Assembly (NCBI GenBank): GCA_031286555.1
Contig: JAITUD010000069.1
Coordinates: 1-6,311 of the forward strand
Origin: Microbacterium sp.
GTDB taxonomy: Bacteria; Actinomycetota; Actinomycetes; Actinomycetales; Microbacteriaceae
Direction: 5' to 3'
Length of the DNA: 6,311 nucleotides
A program made the position numbers and the translations under genes. Below, piece after piece: positions 1 to 5,452 of this stretch. Under the pieces are notes generated by a model. It was not told the origin of the DNA and ran no database searches. It was given only the letters and a program-made list of their open reading frames with translations. Each line of letters opens with the position of its first letter. Position 1 is the first letter of the stretch.

Positions 1-443
1 ACCGCGATCACGCGCAGTCCGGCGGTGTGCACGAAGTACGCCTCGGGCGACTCGGAGTGGTGCTCGGCCGCACCGATGCCGCCGGCCCACGGGATGCGGA
101 TCGTGATCGGCATCTTCACACGGCCCTGCGTGCGGTAGTGTAGCTTCGCGACCTGCGAGACGATCTGGTCGAAGCCCGGGTACACGAAGCCGTCGAACTG
201 GATCTCCACGACAGGCCGGTACCCCCGGAACGCGAGTCCCACCGCCGTGCCGATGATGCCCGACTCGGCAAGCGGAGTGTCGATCACGCGCTTCGCGCCG
301 AACTCGTCCTTCAGCCCGTCGGTGATGCGGAACACGCCGCCGAGCGTGCCGATGTCTTCGCCGAGCAGGACGACCTTCTCGTCGTTCTTCATGGCCTGGC
401 GCAGGCCGGCGTTCAGAGCCTTGCCGAGTGTGATCTCCGCCAT
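1..443 (-). CDS. bkdB: 2-oxoacid (probably branched-chain) dehydrogenase E1 beta subunit, N-terminal part (bkdB/pdhB)
   Basis: This is the beta subunit of the thiamine-diphosphate-dependent E1 component, which decarboxylates a 2-oxoacid and passes the acyl group to the lipoyl E2 in the cytoplasm. Only the first 147 codons are present; the gene runs off the left edge and the full family length is about 325-340 residues. Visible are the N-terminal GEDIG motif (residues 28-32), PLAESG with Glu60, which aligns with the family glutamate that activates the thiamine aminopyrimidine ring, and the QFDGF block (82-86). HHSESPEAYFVH (128-139) resembles the SPEAFF segment of branched-chain E1 beta more than the pyruvate type. 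The ATG lies one base after the E1 alpha stop (TGA-G-ATG), with a GAGGGGG ribosome site inside the end of that gene, so the two subunits are probably translationally coupled. An E2 gene would be expected further left. The family is certain; substrate is inferred. Confidence 0.93.
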   Translation of the reverse strand, partial: MAEITLGKALNAGLRQAMKNDEKVVLLGEDIGTLGGVFRITDGLKDEFGAKRVIDTPLAESGIIGTAVGLAFRGYRPVVEIQFDGFVYPGFDQIVSQVAKLHYRTQGRVKMPITIRIPWAGGIGAAEHHSESPEAYFVHTAGLRVIA

Positions 444-444
444 C

Positions 445-1551
445 TCAGGCCCCCTCGAACGTCGCGAGGTAGGCGGCATACTCGTCGCGCTCGCGCTCCA
501 GGCCAGTGTGCGGCTCGGAGTACACGCCGTCGAACACGGACAGCGCAGGCCTGGTCACCATGCCCAGGCATGCTGCGCGCATGTCTCGGGCGAGCACGTC
601 CGCATCGGCCTGCGCCTCCGCGGCCTGCTCGTCACTCAGTTCGCCGGCCGCACGCAGGTGAGCCTCGACGCGGGCGATCGGGTCGCGGCGGCGCCAGGTC
701 TCCAGTTCTGCGTCGTCGCGGTAGCGCTTCGGATCATCGGCGGTCGTGTGCGGACCCATCCGATAGGTCACCGTCTCGATGTACGCCGGCCCCTTGCCGG
801 AACGGGCGTGCTCGAGAGCCCAGCGCATCGCCGCCATACAGGCGAGCACGTCATTGCCGTCCACGCGCATGCTGGGGATGCCGAAGCCGGGAGCGCGACC
901 GGCGAGCGGGAACTGCGACTGCAGTCCGACCGGCTCGGAGATCGCCCAGTGGTTGTTCTGGCAGACGAATACGACGGGCACGTGGTACGACGCGGCGAAT
1001 ACCATGGCCTCGTTCACATCCCCCTGGCTGGTCGCACCGTCGCCGAAGTACGTGATCGCGACCTCATCGGTGCCGTCGTGCTGGATGCCGAGCGCATAGC
1101 CGACCGCGTGCAGGGTCTGCGCACCGATGATGATCTGAAGCGGAGCGACGTTCAGGTCGGCGGGATCGAAGGCAGACCCCTCCTCGCCGCGCCACATGCG
1201 CACGTAGTCGCCGGGCTGGGCACCGCGGGCCAGCAGCACGCCGTGCTCGCGGTAGCTGGGGAACACGAAGTCCTGCGGCGCCAGCGCGCGGGCGGTGCCG
1301 ATCTGCGCGGCCTCCTGCCCCTGGCAGGGCGCCCACAGGCCCAGCTGTCCCTGGCGCTGCAGAGCCACGCCTTCGGAGTCCACTCGGCGGAGCACGATCA
1401 TGTCGCGGTACAGCGCGCGCAGCTGCGCGGCGTCCACATCGGCGACATAGGGGTCGAGCTGCGGATTCGGCACGCGAGTGCCGTCCGGAGCGAGGATGCG
1501 CTCGGCGAGATCAAGATCTGATTCGACGAGTGGCGTGGTGTGCGATGACAT
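445..1551 (-). CDS. bkdA: 2-oxoacid (probably branched-chain) dehydrogenase E1 alpha subunit (bkdA/pdhA)
   Basis: A 368-residue E1 alpha subunit that pairs with the downstream beta subunit to decarboxylate 2-oxoacids, probably those from valine, leucine and isoleucine. The thiamine-diphosphate fold is clear: SYREHG at 99-104, and the GDG...NN cofactor motif from Gly170-Asp171-Gly172 to Asn199-Asn200. The phosphate-loop region reads YRMGPHTTADDPKRYR (263-278), which is close to the YRIGHHSTSDD type of branched-chain E1 alpha rather than the YHGHSMSDP type of pyruvate dehydrogenase. Length is normal and the frame is intact. The start is fixed by an AGGAGG site 6 nt upstream. It is first in a leftward operon with the beta gene and diverges from an Lrp/AsnC regulator, typical of bkd loci. 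Many databases would label it pdhA; the assignment as branched-chain rests on local motifs and context. Confidence 0.94.
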   Translation of the reverse strand: MSSHTTPLVESDLDLAERILAPDGTRVPNPQLDPYVADVDAAQLRALYRDMIVLRRVDSEGVALQRQGQLGLWAPCQGQEAAQIGTARALAPQDFVFPSYREHGVLLARGAQPGDYVRMWRGEEGSAFDPADLNVAPLQIIIGAQTLHAVGYALGIQHDGTDEVAITYFGDGATSQGDVNEAMVFAASYHVPVVFVCQNNHWAISEPVGLQSQFPLAGRAPGFGIPSMRVDGNDVLACMAAMRWALEHARSGKGPAYIETVTYRMGPHTTADDPKRYRDDAELETWRRRDPIARVEAHLRAAGELSDEQAAEAQADADVLARDMRAACLGMVTRPALSVFDGVYSEPHTGLERERDEYAAYLATFEGA

Positions 1552-1557
1552 CGGTGT

Positions 1558-1563
1558 CCTCCT
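1558..1563 (-). promoter_or_regulatory. Consensus Shine-Dalgarno of the E1 alpha gene
   Basis: The minus strand reads AGGAGG six bases before the ATG at 1551. It is the best ribosome binding site in the window and confirms the start. It contrasts with several neighbouring genes that have no such site and look leaderless. Confidence 0.85.
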
Positions 1564-1623
1564 GACGTGGGTGCCCTTGTGGGGCTTTCACGGGGCGCGA
1601 CTGCGGTGTCGGCCTCTTCCTGA

Positions 1624-1652
1624 AGGGTACGTCCGTTTCACACGTCGCTCAA
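1624..1652 (-). promoter_or_regulatory. Candidate sigma-70-type promoter of the E1 operon
   Basis: On the minus strand TTGAGC (1652-1647) and TACCCT (1629-1624) are separated by exactly 17 bases, fitting a housekeeping -35/-10 pair. Transcription would begin near 1617-1618, giving a leader of about 66 nt that carries the AGGAGG site. The -35 abuts and partly overlaps the AGCAT repeat at 1652-1656. The -10 is only a partial match (TANNNT), so this is a prediction. Confidence 0.5.
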
Positions 1653-1690
1653 GCATTCTGGATGCTGCTGAGCATGTTGCCCAATGGGCA
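1652..1690. promoter_or_regulatory. Candidate Lrp/AsnC operator cluster between lrp-type gene and E1 operon
   Basis: Three copies of one pentamer in alternating orientation, AGCAT (1652-1656), ATGCT (1662-1666) and AGCAT (1671-1675), start 10 and 9 bases apart, about one helical turn. They are followed by a perfect palindrome TGCCCA-A-TGGGCA (1678-1690). The pentamers lie just upstream of the predicted -35 of the E1 operon, a position suited to activation. The palindrome covers the expected -35 region of the Lrp-type gene, suited to autorepression. Lrp-family proteins are known to bind multiple phased sites. The assignment to this regulator is inferred from position only. Confidence 0.4.
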
Positions 1691-1702
1691 CCGTCCAGTT
1701 CC

Positions 1703-1711
1703 TGCTATCGT
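1703..1711 (+). promoter_or_regulatory. Extended -10 promoter of the Lrp/AsnC gene
   Basis: TGC directly followed by TATCGT (1706-1711) matches an extended -10 element (TGN-TANNNT). It ends 8 bases before the ATG at 1720, so the transcript would start at or within about two bases of the start codon. There is no recognisable Shine-Dalgarno sequence, in keeping with leaderless or near-leaderless translation. No good -35 is visible. Confidence 0.5.
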
Positions 1712-1719
1712 GTGACACT

Positions 1720-2193
1720 ATGCCTGGACTCGACCGAATCGATCTCGATCTGCTCTCCGCCCTCGCGGAGGACCCCCGTGTGACCATCGTGGCGCTCGCC
1801 GAGAAGCTCGGCCTGTCCCGCAACACCATCCAGGCGCGTATGGCCCGATTGGACGAGTCGGGCGTGTTCCAGTCCTATGAGCGGTCCTTCTCCACGGAGG
1901 TGCTCGGCTTCCCGCTGCAGGCCTTCATCAGCATCGGCGTGCGTCAGACCGAGCTGCCCCGGATCACGGCCGAACTGGCCAGGATCCCCGAGGTCGTGCA
2001 GGCGCACGGGCTGAGCGGATCGATCGATCTGCTCGCCCGGGTCGCGTGCCGCGACGCCCGTCACCTCTTCGACACGGATGCCCGCATCCTGTCGATCGAG
2101 GGAGTCGAGCGCACCGAGACCTCCCTCGCCATGGGCGAGGTGATCCCGTTCCGCGCGGCAGGGCTCATCGGACTCGCGCGCCGCGAGGCCTGA
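1720..2193 (+). CDS. Lrp/AsnC family transcriptional regulator (BkdR-like)
   Basis: A 157-residue DNA-binding regulator of the Lrp/AsnC family. The N-terminal winged helix-turn-helix is clear: LDRIDLDLLSAL (4-15), then LAEKLGLSRNTIQARMARLDESG (26-48) as the helix-turn-helix. The C-terminal RAM (ligand-binding, oligomerising) domain spans about 66-140 and contains HGLSGSIDLLARV (96-108), which corresponds to the family G-x-x-D effector turn. The ATG at 1720 is chosen over one at 1684 because it gives the normal short N-terminus before LDxID, and a -10-like element lies just upstream of it while the 1684 ATG sits inside a palindrome. It diverges from the E1 operon, so it probably controls branched-chain keto-acid oxidation in response to an amino acid or keto acid, as BkdR does in Pseudomonas. 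It may also regulate itself. Target and ligand are inferred. Confidence 0.92.
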   Translation: MPGLDRIDLDLLSALAEDPRVTIVALAEKLGLSRNTIQARMARLDESGVFQSYERSFSTEVLGFPLQAFISIGVRQTELPRITAELARIPEVVQAHGLSGSIDLLARVACRDARHLFDTDARILSIEGVERTETSLAMGEVIPFRAAGLIGLARREA

Positions 2194-2200
2194 TCAGGCC
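2187..2200. terminator. Perfect 14-bp palindrome across two abutting stop codons
   Basis: GGCCTGA|TCAGGCC is centred exactly on the 2193/2194 junction, where the regulator's TGA and the hydrolase's TGA (opposite strand) touch. In RNA from either strand it can form a 5-bp GC-rich stem with a GATC loop. It is the only hairpin at this convergent junction, so it may act as a bidirectional end signal. There is no U-tract on either side and the stem is short, so a terminator role is tentative. Confidence 0.35.
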
Positions 2201-3090
2201 CCCGACCTGGCCGGAAGCCTCAGGAACCGACGGATCGCACCGGCGGCCTCGGCGGGGGTCTCGTAGTGGATCAGGTGGCCGACCTCGGCGATCTCGACCA
2301 GCTCGGCATCGGGGAACATCGTCGCCAGGCGACGCTCGTCCTCGATCGGGGTGATGTCGTCGCGCTGAGCTGCGACCATCAGCGTCGGCACCTCAATAAC
2401 CGGCGCGAAGGCGCGCACGTCGTGCGAGACGCTGGTGACGAACGCGTCGTGCAGCACGTCGCGATCGGCGAACCGCGAGAAGTAGGTGTCGTGCTGATCG
2501 TGGATGAACGCGCGCAGCGCGGGGTCGGAGGTCTTCGCCATGGTCAGGCTCATCACCCGCACGATCAGCCCGTTGCGCAGCAGCGCGGTGCCGATCCGCT
2601 CGGGAAGCTTCGCACCGAGCGCGTAGTACATGACGGCTAGGCGCGTCATCACGCCCTTGGGGCCGGCGAGCGCCGGCGCGCCGATCGGGTTGATCAGGAT
2701 CAGCTGAGGCGTCTCGAGGCCACCCGCGACGGCCGCGGATGCCACGATCGACCCGAACGAGTGCCCAAGGATCACCGCCCCCGGAGCGACCGCACGTGCG
2801 AACTCGGTCAGCCACCCGGCGTACGCCCCGAGGTCGTGCTCCTTGTCGGGCAGCGGTGCGGTCTCGCCGAAGCCCGGGAGATCGGGCGAGATCACACGCA
2901 CGTCGGGCAGGTAGGCGACCACCGGCTCGAGCCCGTGGTGCTCGCCGCGGAACCCGTGCACCGCGATGATCGTCGTCGCCGCATCCGCCGGCCCGTACAC
3001 CCAGTACGCCGTCGTGCCGCCGGCGACCTGCGCCTCGCGACGCTCGACCGGGATGCTGCTCAGGCGTGCGGCGTATGGGGATGCGGGCAT
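2194..3090 (-). CDS. Alpha/beta hydrolase fold protein
   Basis: A 298-residue serine hydrolase of the alpha/beta fold, probably cytoplasmic, as no signal peptide or membrane segment is seen. Motifs occur in family order: the oxyanion-side HG (His45-Gly46 in AVHGFRGEHHG), SPDLPGFGET (68-77), the nucleophile elbow GHSFGS with Ser111, an acid at Asp244 or Asp245 (AQRDDITP), and the catalytic His272 (EVGHLIHYE). The region of about 140-220 forms the variable cap that sets substrate. The motifs do not single out an esterase, lipase, epoxide hydrolase or C-C hydrolase role, and I do not recognise the subfamily. It ends flush against the regulator gene with no gap and diverges from the exonuclease gene. 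It has no Shine-Dalgarno sequence, but a TAGACT -10-like hexamer sits 6 bases before the ATG. Confidence 0.9.
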   Translation of the reverse strand: MPASPYAARLSSIPVERREAQVAGGTTAYWVYGPADAATTIIAVHGFRGEHHGLEPVVAYLPDVRVISPDLPGFGETAPLPDKEHDLGAYAGWLTEFARAVAPGAVILGHSFGSIVASAAVAGGLETPQLILINPIGAPALAGPKGVMTRLAVMYYALGAKLPERIGTALLRNGLIVRVMSLTMAKTSDPALRAFIHDQHDTYFSRFADRDVLHDAFVTSVSHDVRAFAPVIEVPTLMVAAQRDDITPIEDERRLATMFPDAELVEIAEVGHLIHYETPAEAAGAIRRFLRLPARSGA

Positions 3091-3096
3091 GCTTCG

Positions 3097-3102
3097 AGTC
3101 TA
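3097..3102 (-). promoter_or_regulatory. Leaderless -10 element of the hydrolase gene
   Basis: The minus strand reads TAGACT, then six bases, then the ATG at 3090. A start of transcription 7 bases past the hexamer falls on the A of ATG. No ribosome site and no clear -35 are present. Confidence 0.5.
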
Positions 3103-3130
3103 TGGTGACCGCCCGACATCGCCGCTCCTG

Positions 3131-3157
3131 GGCATGCCGTCCCGGGAATGTCCGGAC
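3131..3157. repeat. Three consecutive 8-bp palindromes in a divergent promoter region
   Basis: GGCATGCC (3131-3138), TCCCGGGA (3140-3147) and GTCCGGAC (3150-3157) are each perfect palindromes, with centres 9 and 10 bases apart. They lie in the 86-nt gap between the divergent hydrolase and exonuclease genes, upstream of both predicted -10 elements. They could be a phased operator array, but short GC-rich palindromes are common at this base composition. Confidence 0.3.
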
Positions 3158-3164
3158 CCTTCCC

Positions 3165-3170
3165 TACCGT
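3165..3170 (+). promoter_or_regulatory. Leaderless -10 element of the exonuclease gene
   Basis: TACCGT is followed by exactly six bases and the ATG at 3177, so transcription would start on the A of the start codon. A GGAG at 3171-3174 is only two bases from ATG, too close for a working Shine-Dalgarno site. No convincing -35 is seen. Confidence 0.5.
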
Positions 3171-3176
3171 GGAGCC

Positions 3177-3908
3177 ATGGCACCCGAACAGCTTCTCCCC
3201 CAGTGGCTGACCCGAGTCGGTGTGTTCGACCTCGAGACCACCGGTGTCGACGTCGAGTCCGACCGGATCGTCACCGCCCATGTCGGCGTCCTCGACGCCC
3301 GAGGTCGCGAGATCGCGGCGCGCACCTGGCTCGCAGACCCCGGCATCCCCATCCCCGAGGGCGCGACGGCCGTGCACGGCATCACCACCGAGCACGCCCG
3401 CGCACACGGCCGCCCCGTGGCGGAGGTGGTCGAGCAGATCACCCGCGCGCTGCGGTCGCTGTTCGCGCAGGGGGTGCCTGTCGTCGCGTACAACGCCTCC
3501 TACGACTTCTCGCTGCTCGCGCACGAGGCACGACGGCACGGCGTCGAGCCGCTCGAGCAGCCGGGGCCGGTGATCGATCCGCTCGTGATCGACAAGGCGT
3601 ACGACCGGTACCGTCCTGGCAAGCGCACGCTCGAGGTCGTCGCCGCGCACTACGCCGTGCCGCTCGACGGCGCTCACGAGGCCTCAGCCGATGCGATCGC
3701 CGCCGGCCGAGTGGCGCAGGCGCTCGCACGCGAGTTCGCCCTGCCCCAGACCGCGGGCGAACTGCACACCCAGCAGATCGGCTGGGCCCGTGCGCAGGCG
3801 GCCAGCCTCACGGAGTACTTCGTGAAGATCGGTCGTATCGATCCGGAGGAGAAGCTCGACGGCACCTGGCCGGTGAGAGAGGCCGCCGAGGCGGAGAAGT
3901 CCGCCTGA
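3177..3908 (+). CDS. DEDDh-family 3'-5' exonuclease (DnaQ-like)
   Basis: A 243-residue stand-alone exonuclease of the DnaQ/epsilon-like DEDDh superfamily, expected to remove nucleotides from DNA or RNA 3' ends using two metal ions. All catalytic residues are visible: Asp18 and Glu20 in FDLETTG (Exo I), Asp110 in YNASYD (Exo II), and His167 with Asp172 in GAHEASADA (Exo III). AVHGIT (65-70) is the usual segment between Exo I and II. The domain ends near residue 190; a 50-residue tail follows with no recognised domain. There is no polymerase, UvrC-like or BRCT fusion. The ATG at 3177 was chosen because it begins just before the domain and has a -10 element at the leaderless distance; an in-frame ATG at 3066 would add 37 atypical residues and overlap the hydrolase gene start. 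The role (repair, proofreading or RNA turnover) cannot be told from the sequence. Confidence 0.93.
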   Translation: MAPEQLLPQWLTRVGVFDLETTGVDVESDRIVTAHVGVLDARGREIAARTWLADPGIPIPEGATAVHGITTEHARAHGRPVAEVVEQITRALRSLFAQGVPVVAYNASYDFSLLAHEARRHGVEPLEQPGPVIDPLVIDKAYDRYRPGKRTLEVVAAHYAVPLDGAHEASADAIAAGRVAQALAREFALPQTAGELHTQQIGWARAQAASLTEYFVKIGRIDPEEKLDGTWPVREAAEAEKSA

Positions 3909-3922
3909 AGGGGGATGCCGCT

Positions 3923-3937
3923 GCTTCGTTGCGAAGC
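3923..3937. promoter_or_regulatory. Inverted repeat between exonuclease stop and next -10 (hairpin or operator)
   Basis: GCTTCG-TTG-CGAAGC has perfect 6-bp arms and a 3-nt loop. It starts 15 bases after the exonuclease stop and ends one base before the TAACCT -10 of the next gene. It could be a weak terminator for the exonuclease transcript (no U-tract follows) or an operator lying in the -35/-10 spacer. Confidence 0.4.
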
Positions 3938-3938
3938 C

Positions 3939-3944
3939 TAACCT
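3939..3944 (+). promoter_or_regulatory. Leaderless -10 element of the small membrane protein gene
   Basis: TAACCT is followed by six bases (GAGGGT) and ATG at 3951. The spacing is identical to that at three other genes in the window. GAGG here is too close to ATG to be a good Shine-Dalgarno site. Confidence 0.5.
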
Positions 3945-3950
3945 GAGGGT

Positions 3951-4232
3951 ATGGAGGACGTGATCGGCTGGGCGATCATCGCGGTGTGGCTGGCGACGCC
4001 GGTCATCGCGGTCGCTCTGGCGTTCCGCTGGATCCTCTCGACCAAGTCCGTCGAGGAGAAGTACGAGAACAGCGGAGGCGGCTTCGCCGGCGGCCTTGAT
4101 GCCGTCTTCTCCCCCACCGCCCACGAGGCGGGGATGGAGCGCGACCGTCAGACCCAGCGCACCGCCCCGGCTCCGGCGCCCGGTGACCCGCCCTGGACGA
4201 TCGGTGACGGACGCATCCGCATCGACCTCTGA
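3951..4232 (+). CDS. Small single-pass membrane protein, function unknown
   Basis: A 93-residue protein that I do not recognise as a named family. Residues 5-29 (GWAIIAVWLATPVIAVALAF region) form one hydrophobic helix, followed by basic residues and a hydrophilic tail. The positive-inside rule (Arg26, Lys32 after the helix) suggests the N-terminus is outside and the tail in the cytoplasm. The tail contains a glycine-rich stretch (41-48), a SPTAHEAG block (54-61), a Pro/Ala-rich linker (72-80) and an ordered-looking end, PPWTIGDGRIRIDL (80-93). It follows the exonuclease by 42 nt on the same strand but appears to have its own leaderless promoter. Codon use and GC content match the neighbours, and its own promoter element supports a real gene. 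Confidence 0.78.
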   Translation: MEDVIGWAIIAVWLATPVIAVALAFRWILSTKSVEEKYENSGGGFAGGLDAVFSPTAHEAGMERDRQTQRTAPAPAPGDPPWTIGDGRIRIDL

Positions 4233-4248
4233 TCCGCGGTATCAGGGC

Positions 4249-4279
4249 AAAGAGAAAGGCCCCGCCGAAGCGGGGCCTT
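4249..4279 (-). terminator. Intrinsic terminator downstream of rpmE2, probably bidirectional
   Basis: Perfect 10-bp arms AAGGCCCCGC (4256-4265) and GCGGGGCCTT (4270-4279) flank a 4-nt loop. Read on the minus strand, the loop is UUCG closed by C-G, a very stable tetraloop, and the stem runs into a U-rich tail (TTTCTCTTT). This makes it a strong terminator for rpmE2, 14 bases past its stop. On the plus strand the same hairpin lies 23 bases after the small membrane gene but lacks a U-tract, so it would act less well in that direction. Confidence 0.85.
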
Positions 4280-4293
4280 CTGTCGGATTCGCC

Positions 4294-4551
4294 TTACTTG
4301 GCGGAACCACCGAAGTTCTTGAAGCGCTGGTTGAACTTCTCGACACGACCGGCCGAGTCCATGATGCGCTGCTTGCCCGTGTAGAACGGGTGCGAGGCCG
4401 AGGAGATCTCGACGTCGATCACCGGGTACTCCACACCATCGAGCTCGACGGTCTTGTCGCTGGTGACGGTGGAGCGGGTGAGGAAGGTCTCGCCCGAGCC
4501 GAGGTCGCGGAAAACGACGGCCTGGTACTCGGGGTGGATGTCAGTCTTCAT
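4294..4551 (-). CDS. rpmE2: 50S ribosomal protein L31 type B (zinc-free form)
   Basis: An 85-residue L31 of the type B (RpmE2) class, a component of the large ribosomal subunit near the central protuberance that bridges to the small subunit. The family signature is complete: HPFYTGK (54-60), then GRVEKF (68-73) at the expected spacing. The N-terminus MKTDIHPEY is typical of type B. The protein has no cysteine, so it cannot hold the zinc ribbon of type A L31. In several bacteria such Cys-free paralogues are induced by Zur during zinc shortage, but no AT-rich Zur-like palindrome is visible upstream here, so it may be the constitutive L31. An AAGGA site lies about 6 nt before the ATG, and an extended -10 lies about 75 nt upstream. 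It is followed by a strong terminator. The start and length are standard. Confidence 0.97.
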   Translation of the reverse strand: MKTDIHPEYQAVVFRDLGSGETFLTRSTVTSDKTVELDGVEYPVIDVEISSASHPFYTGKQRIMDSAGRVEKFNQRFKNFGGSAK

Positions 4552-4602
4552 GGGATTCCTTACGTGATGCCCTGGATTCTGCCAGGAGCGAGGGAAGTCT
4601 GC

Positions 4603-4616
4603 GGTGCGAATGCACC
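4603..4616. ncRNA. Small stem-loop at the 5' end of the rpmE2 leader
   Basis: GGTGC-GAAT-GCACC has perfect 5-bp arms around a 4-nt loop. It falls just at the predicted 5' end of the rpmE2 transcript, about 50 nt before the start codon. It may stabilise the mRNA or serve as a protein-binding site; the second is speculation. Confidence 0.3.
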
Positions 4617-4624
4617 AAGGATCG

Positions 4625-4633
4625 ATTCTAGCA
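4625..4633 (-). promoter_or_regulatory. Extended -10 promoter of rpmE2
   Basis: The minus strand reads TGC-TAGAAT (4633-4625), a five-of-six match to TATAAT preceded by the TGN extension. Transcription would start near 4618, giving a leader of about 67 nt. No good -35 is seen at 16-18 bp, as is common with extended -10 promoters. It lies in the 90-nt gap after the ABC gene, so rpmE2 need not depend on read-through. Confidence 0.6.
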
Positions 4634-4641
4634 GACCGACG

Positions 4642-5427
<786 letters not shown>

Positions 5428-5433
5428 GGGGCC

Positions 5434-5439
5434 AGCCTA
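5434..5439 (-). promoter_or_regulatory. Leaderless -10 element of the ABC ATPase gene
   Basis: The minus strand reads TAGGCT, then six bases (GGCCCC), then ATG at 5427. The hexamer fits entirely within the 17-nt gap after the glgA stop. No Shine-Dalgarno sequence is present, since the six intervening bases lack a purine-rich run of the right kind. Confidence 0.5.
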
Positions 5440-5452
5440 TCGGCTCAGCCGA
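5440..5452. promoter_or_regulatory. Palindrome over the glgA stop codon, abutting the ABC gene -10
   Basis: TCGGCT-C-AGCCGA is a perfect 13-nt palindrome with 6-bp arms. It covers the glgA TGA (5445-5447) and touches the -10 hexamer of the ABC gene. With a 1-nt centre it would not fold into a good RNA hairpin, so an operator is more likely than a terminator, if it is functional at all. Confidence 0.3.

Noticed and set aside
247..1521. Long plus-strand open frame (424 codons) opposite the E1 genes
   Set aside because: It lies antisense to the clear E1 alpha and beta genes, has no recognisable domain, and long antisense frames are expected in GC-rich DNA.
1684..1719. Upstream ATG for the Lrp-type gene
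   Set aside because: It would add 12 residues not typical of the family and lies within a palindrome upstream of the -10; the ATG at 1720 fits the family N-terminus.
3066..3176. Upstream ATG for the exonuclease
   Set aside because: It would overlap the divergent hydrolase start and add 37 atypical residues; the leaderless promoter points to 3177.
2966..3946. Plus-strand frame overlapping the exonuclease gene in another phase
   Set aside because: Its translation is Arg/Pro-rich without motifs, while the overlapping frame holds the full DEDDh motif set.
3060..4124. Minus-strand frames opposite the exonuclease and small membrane genes
   Set aside because: They are antisense shadows with no domain, start signal or ribosome site.
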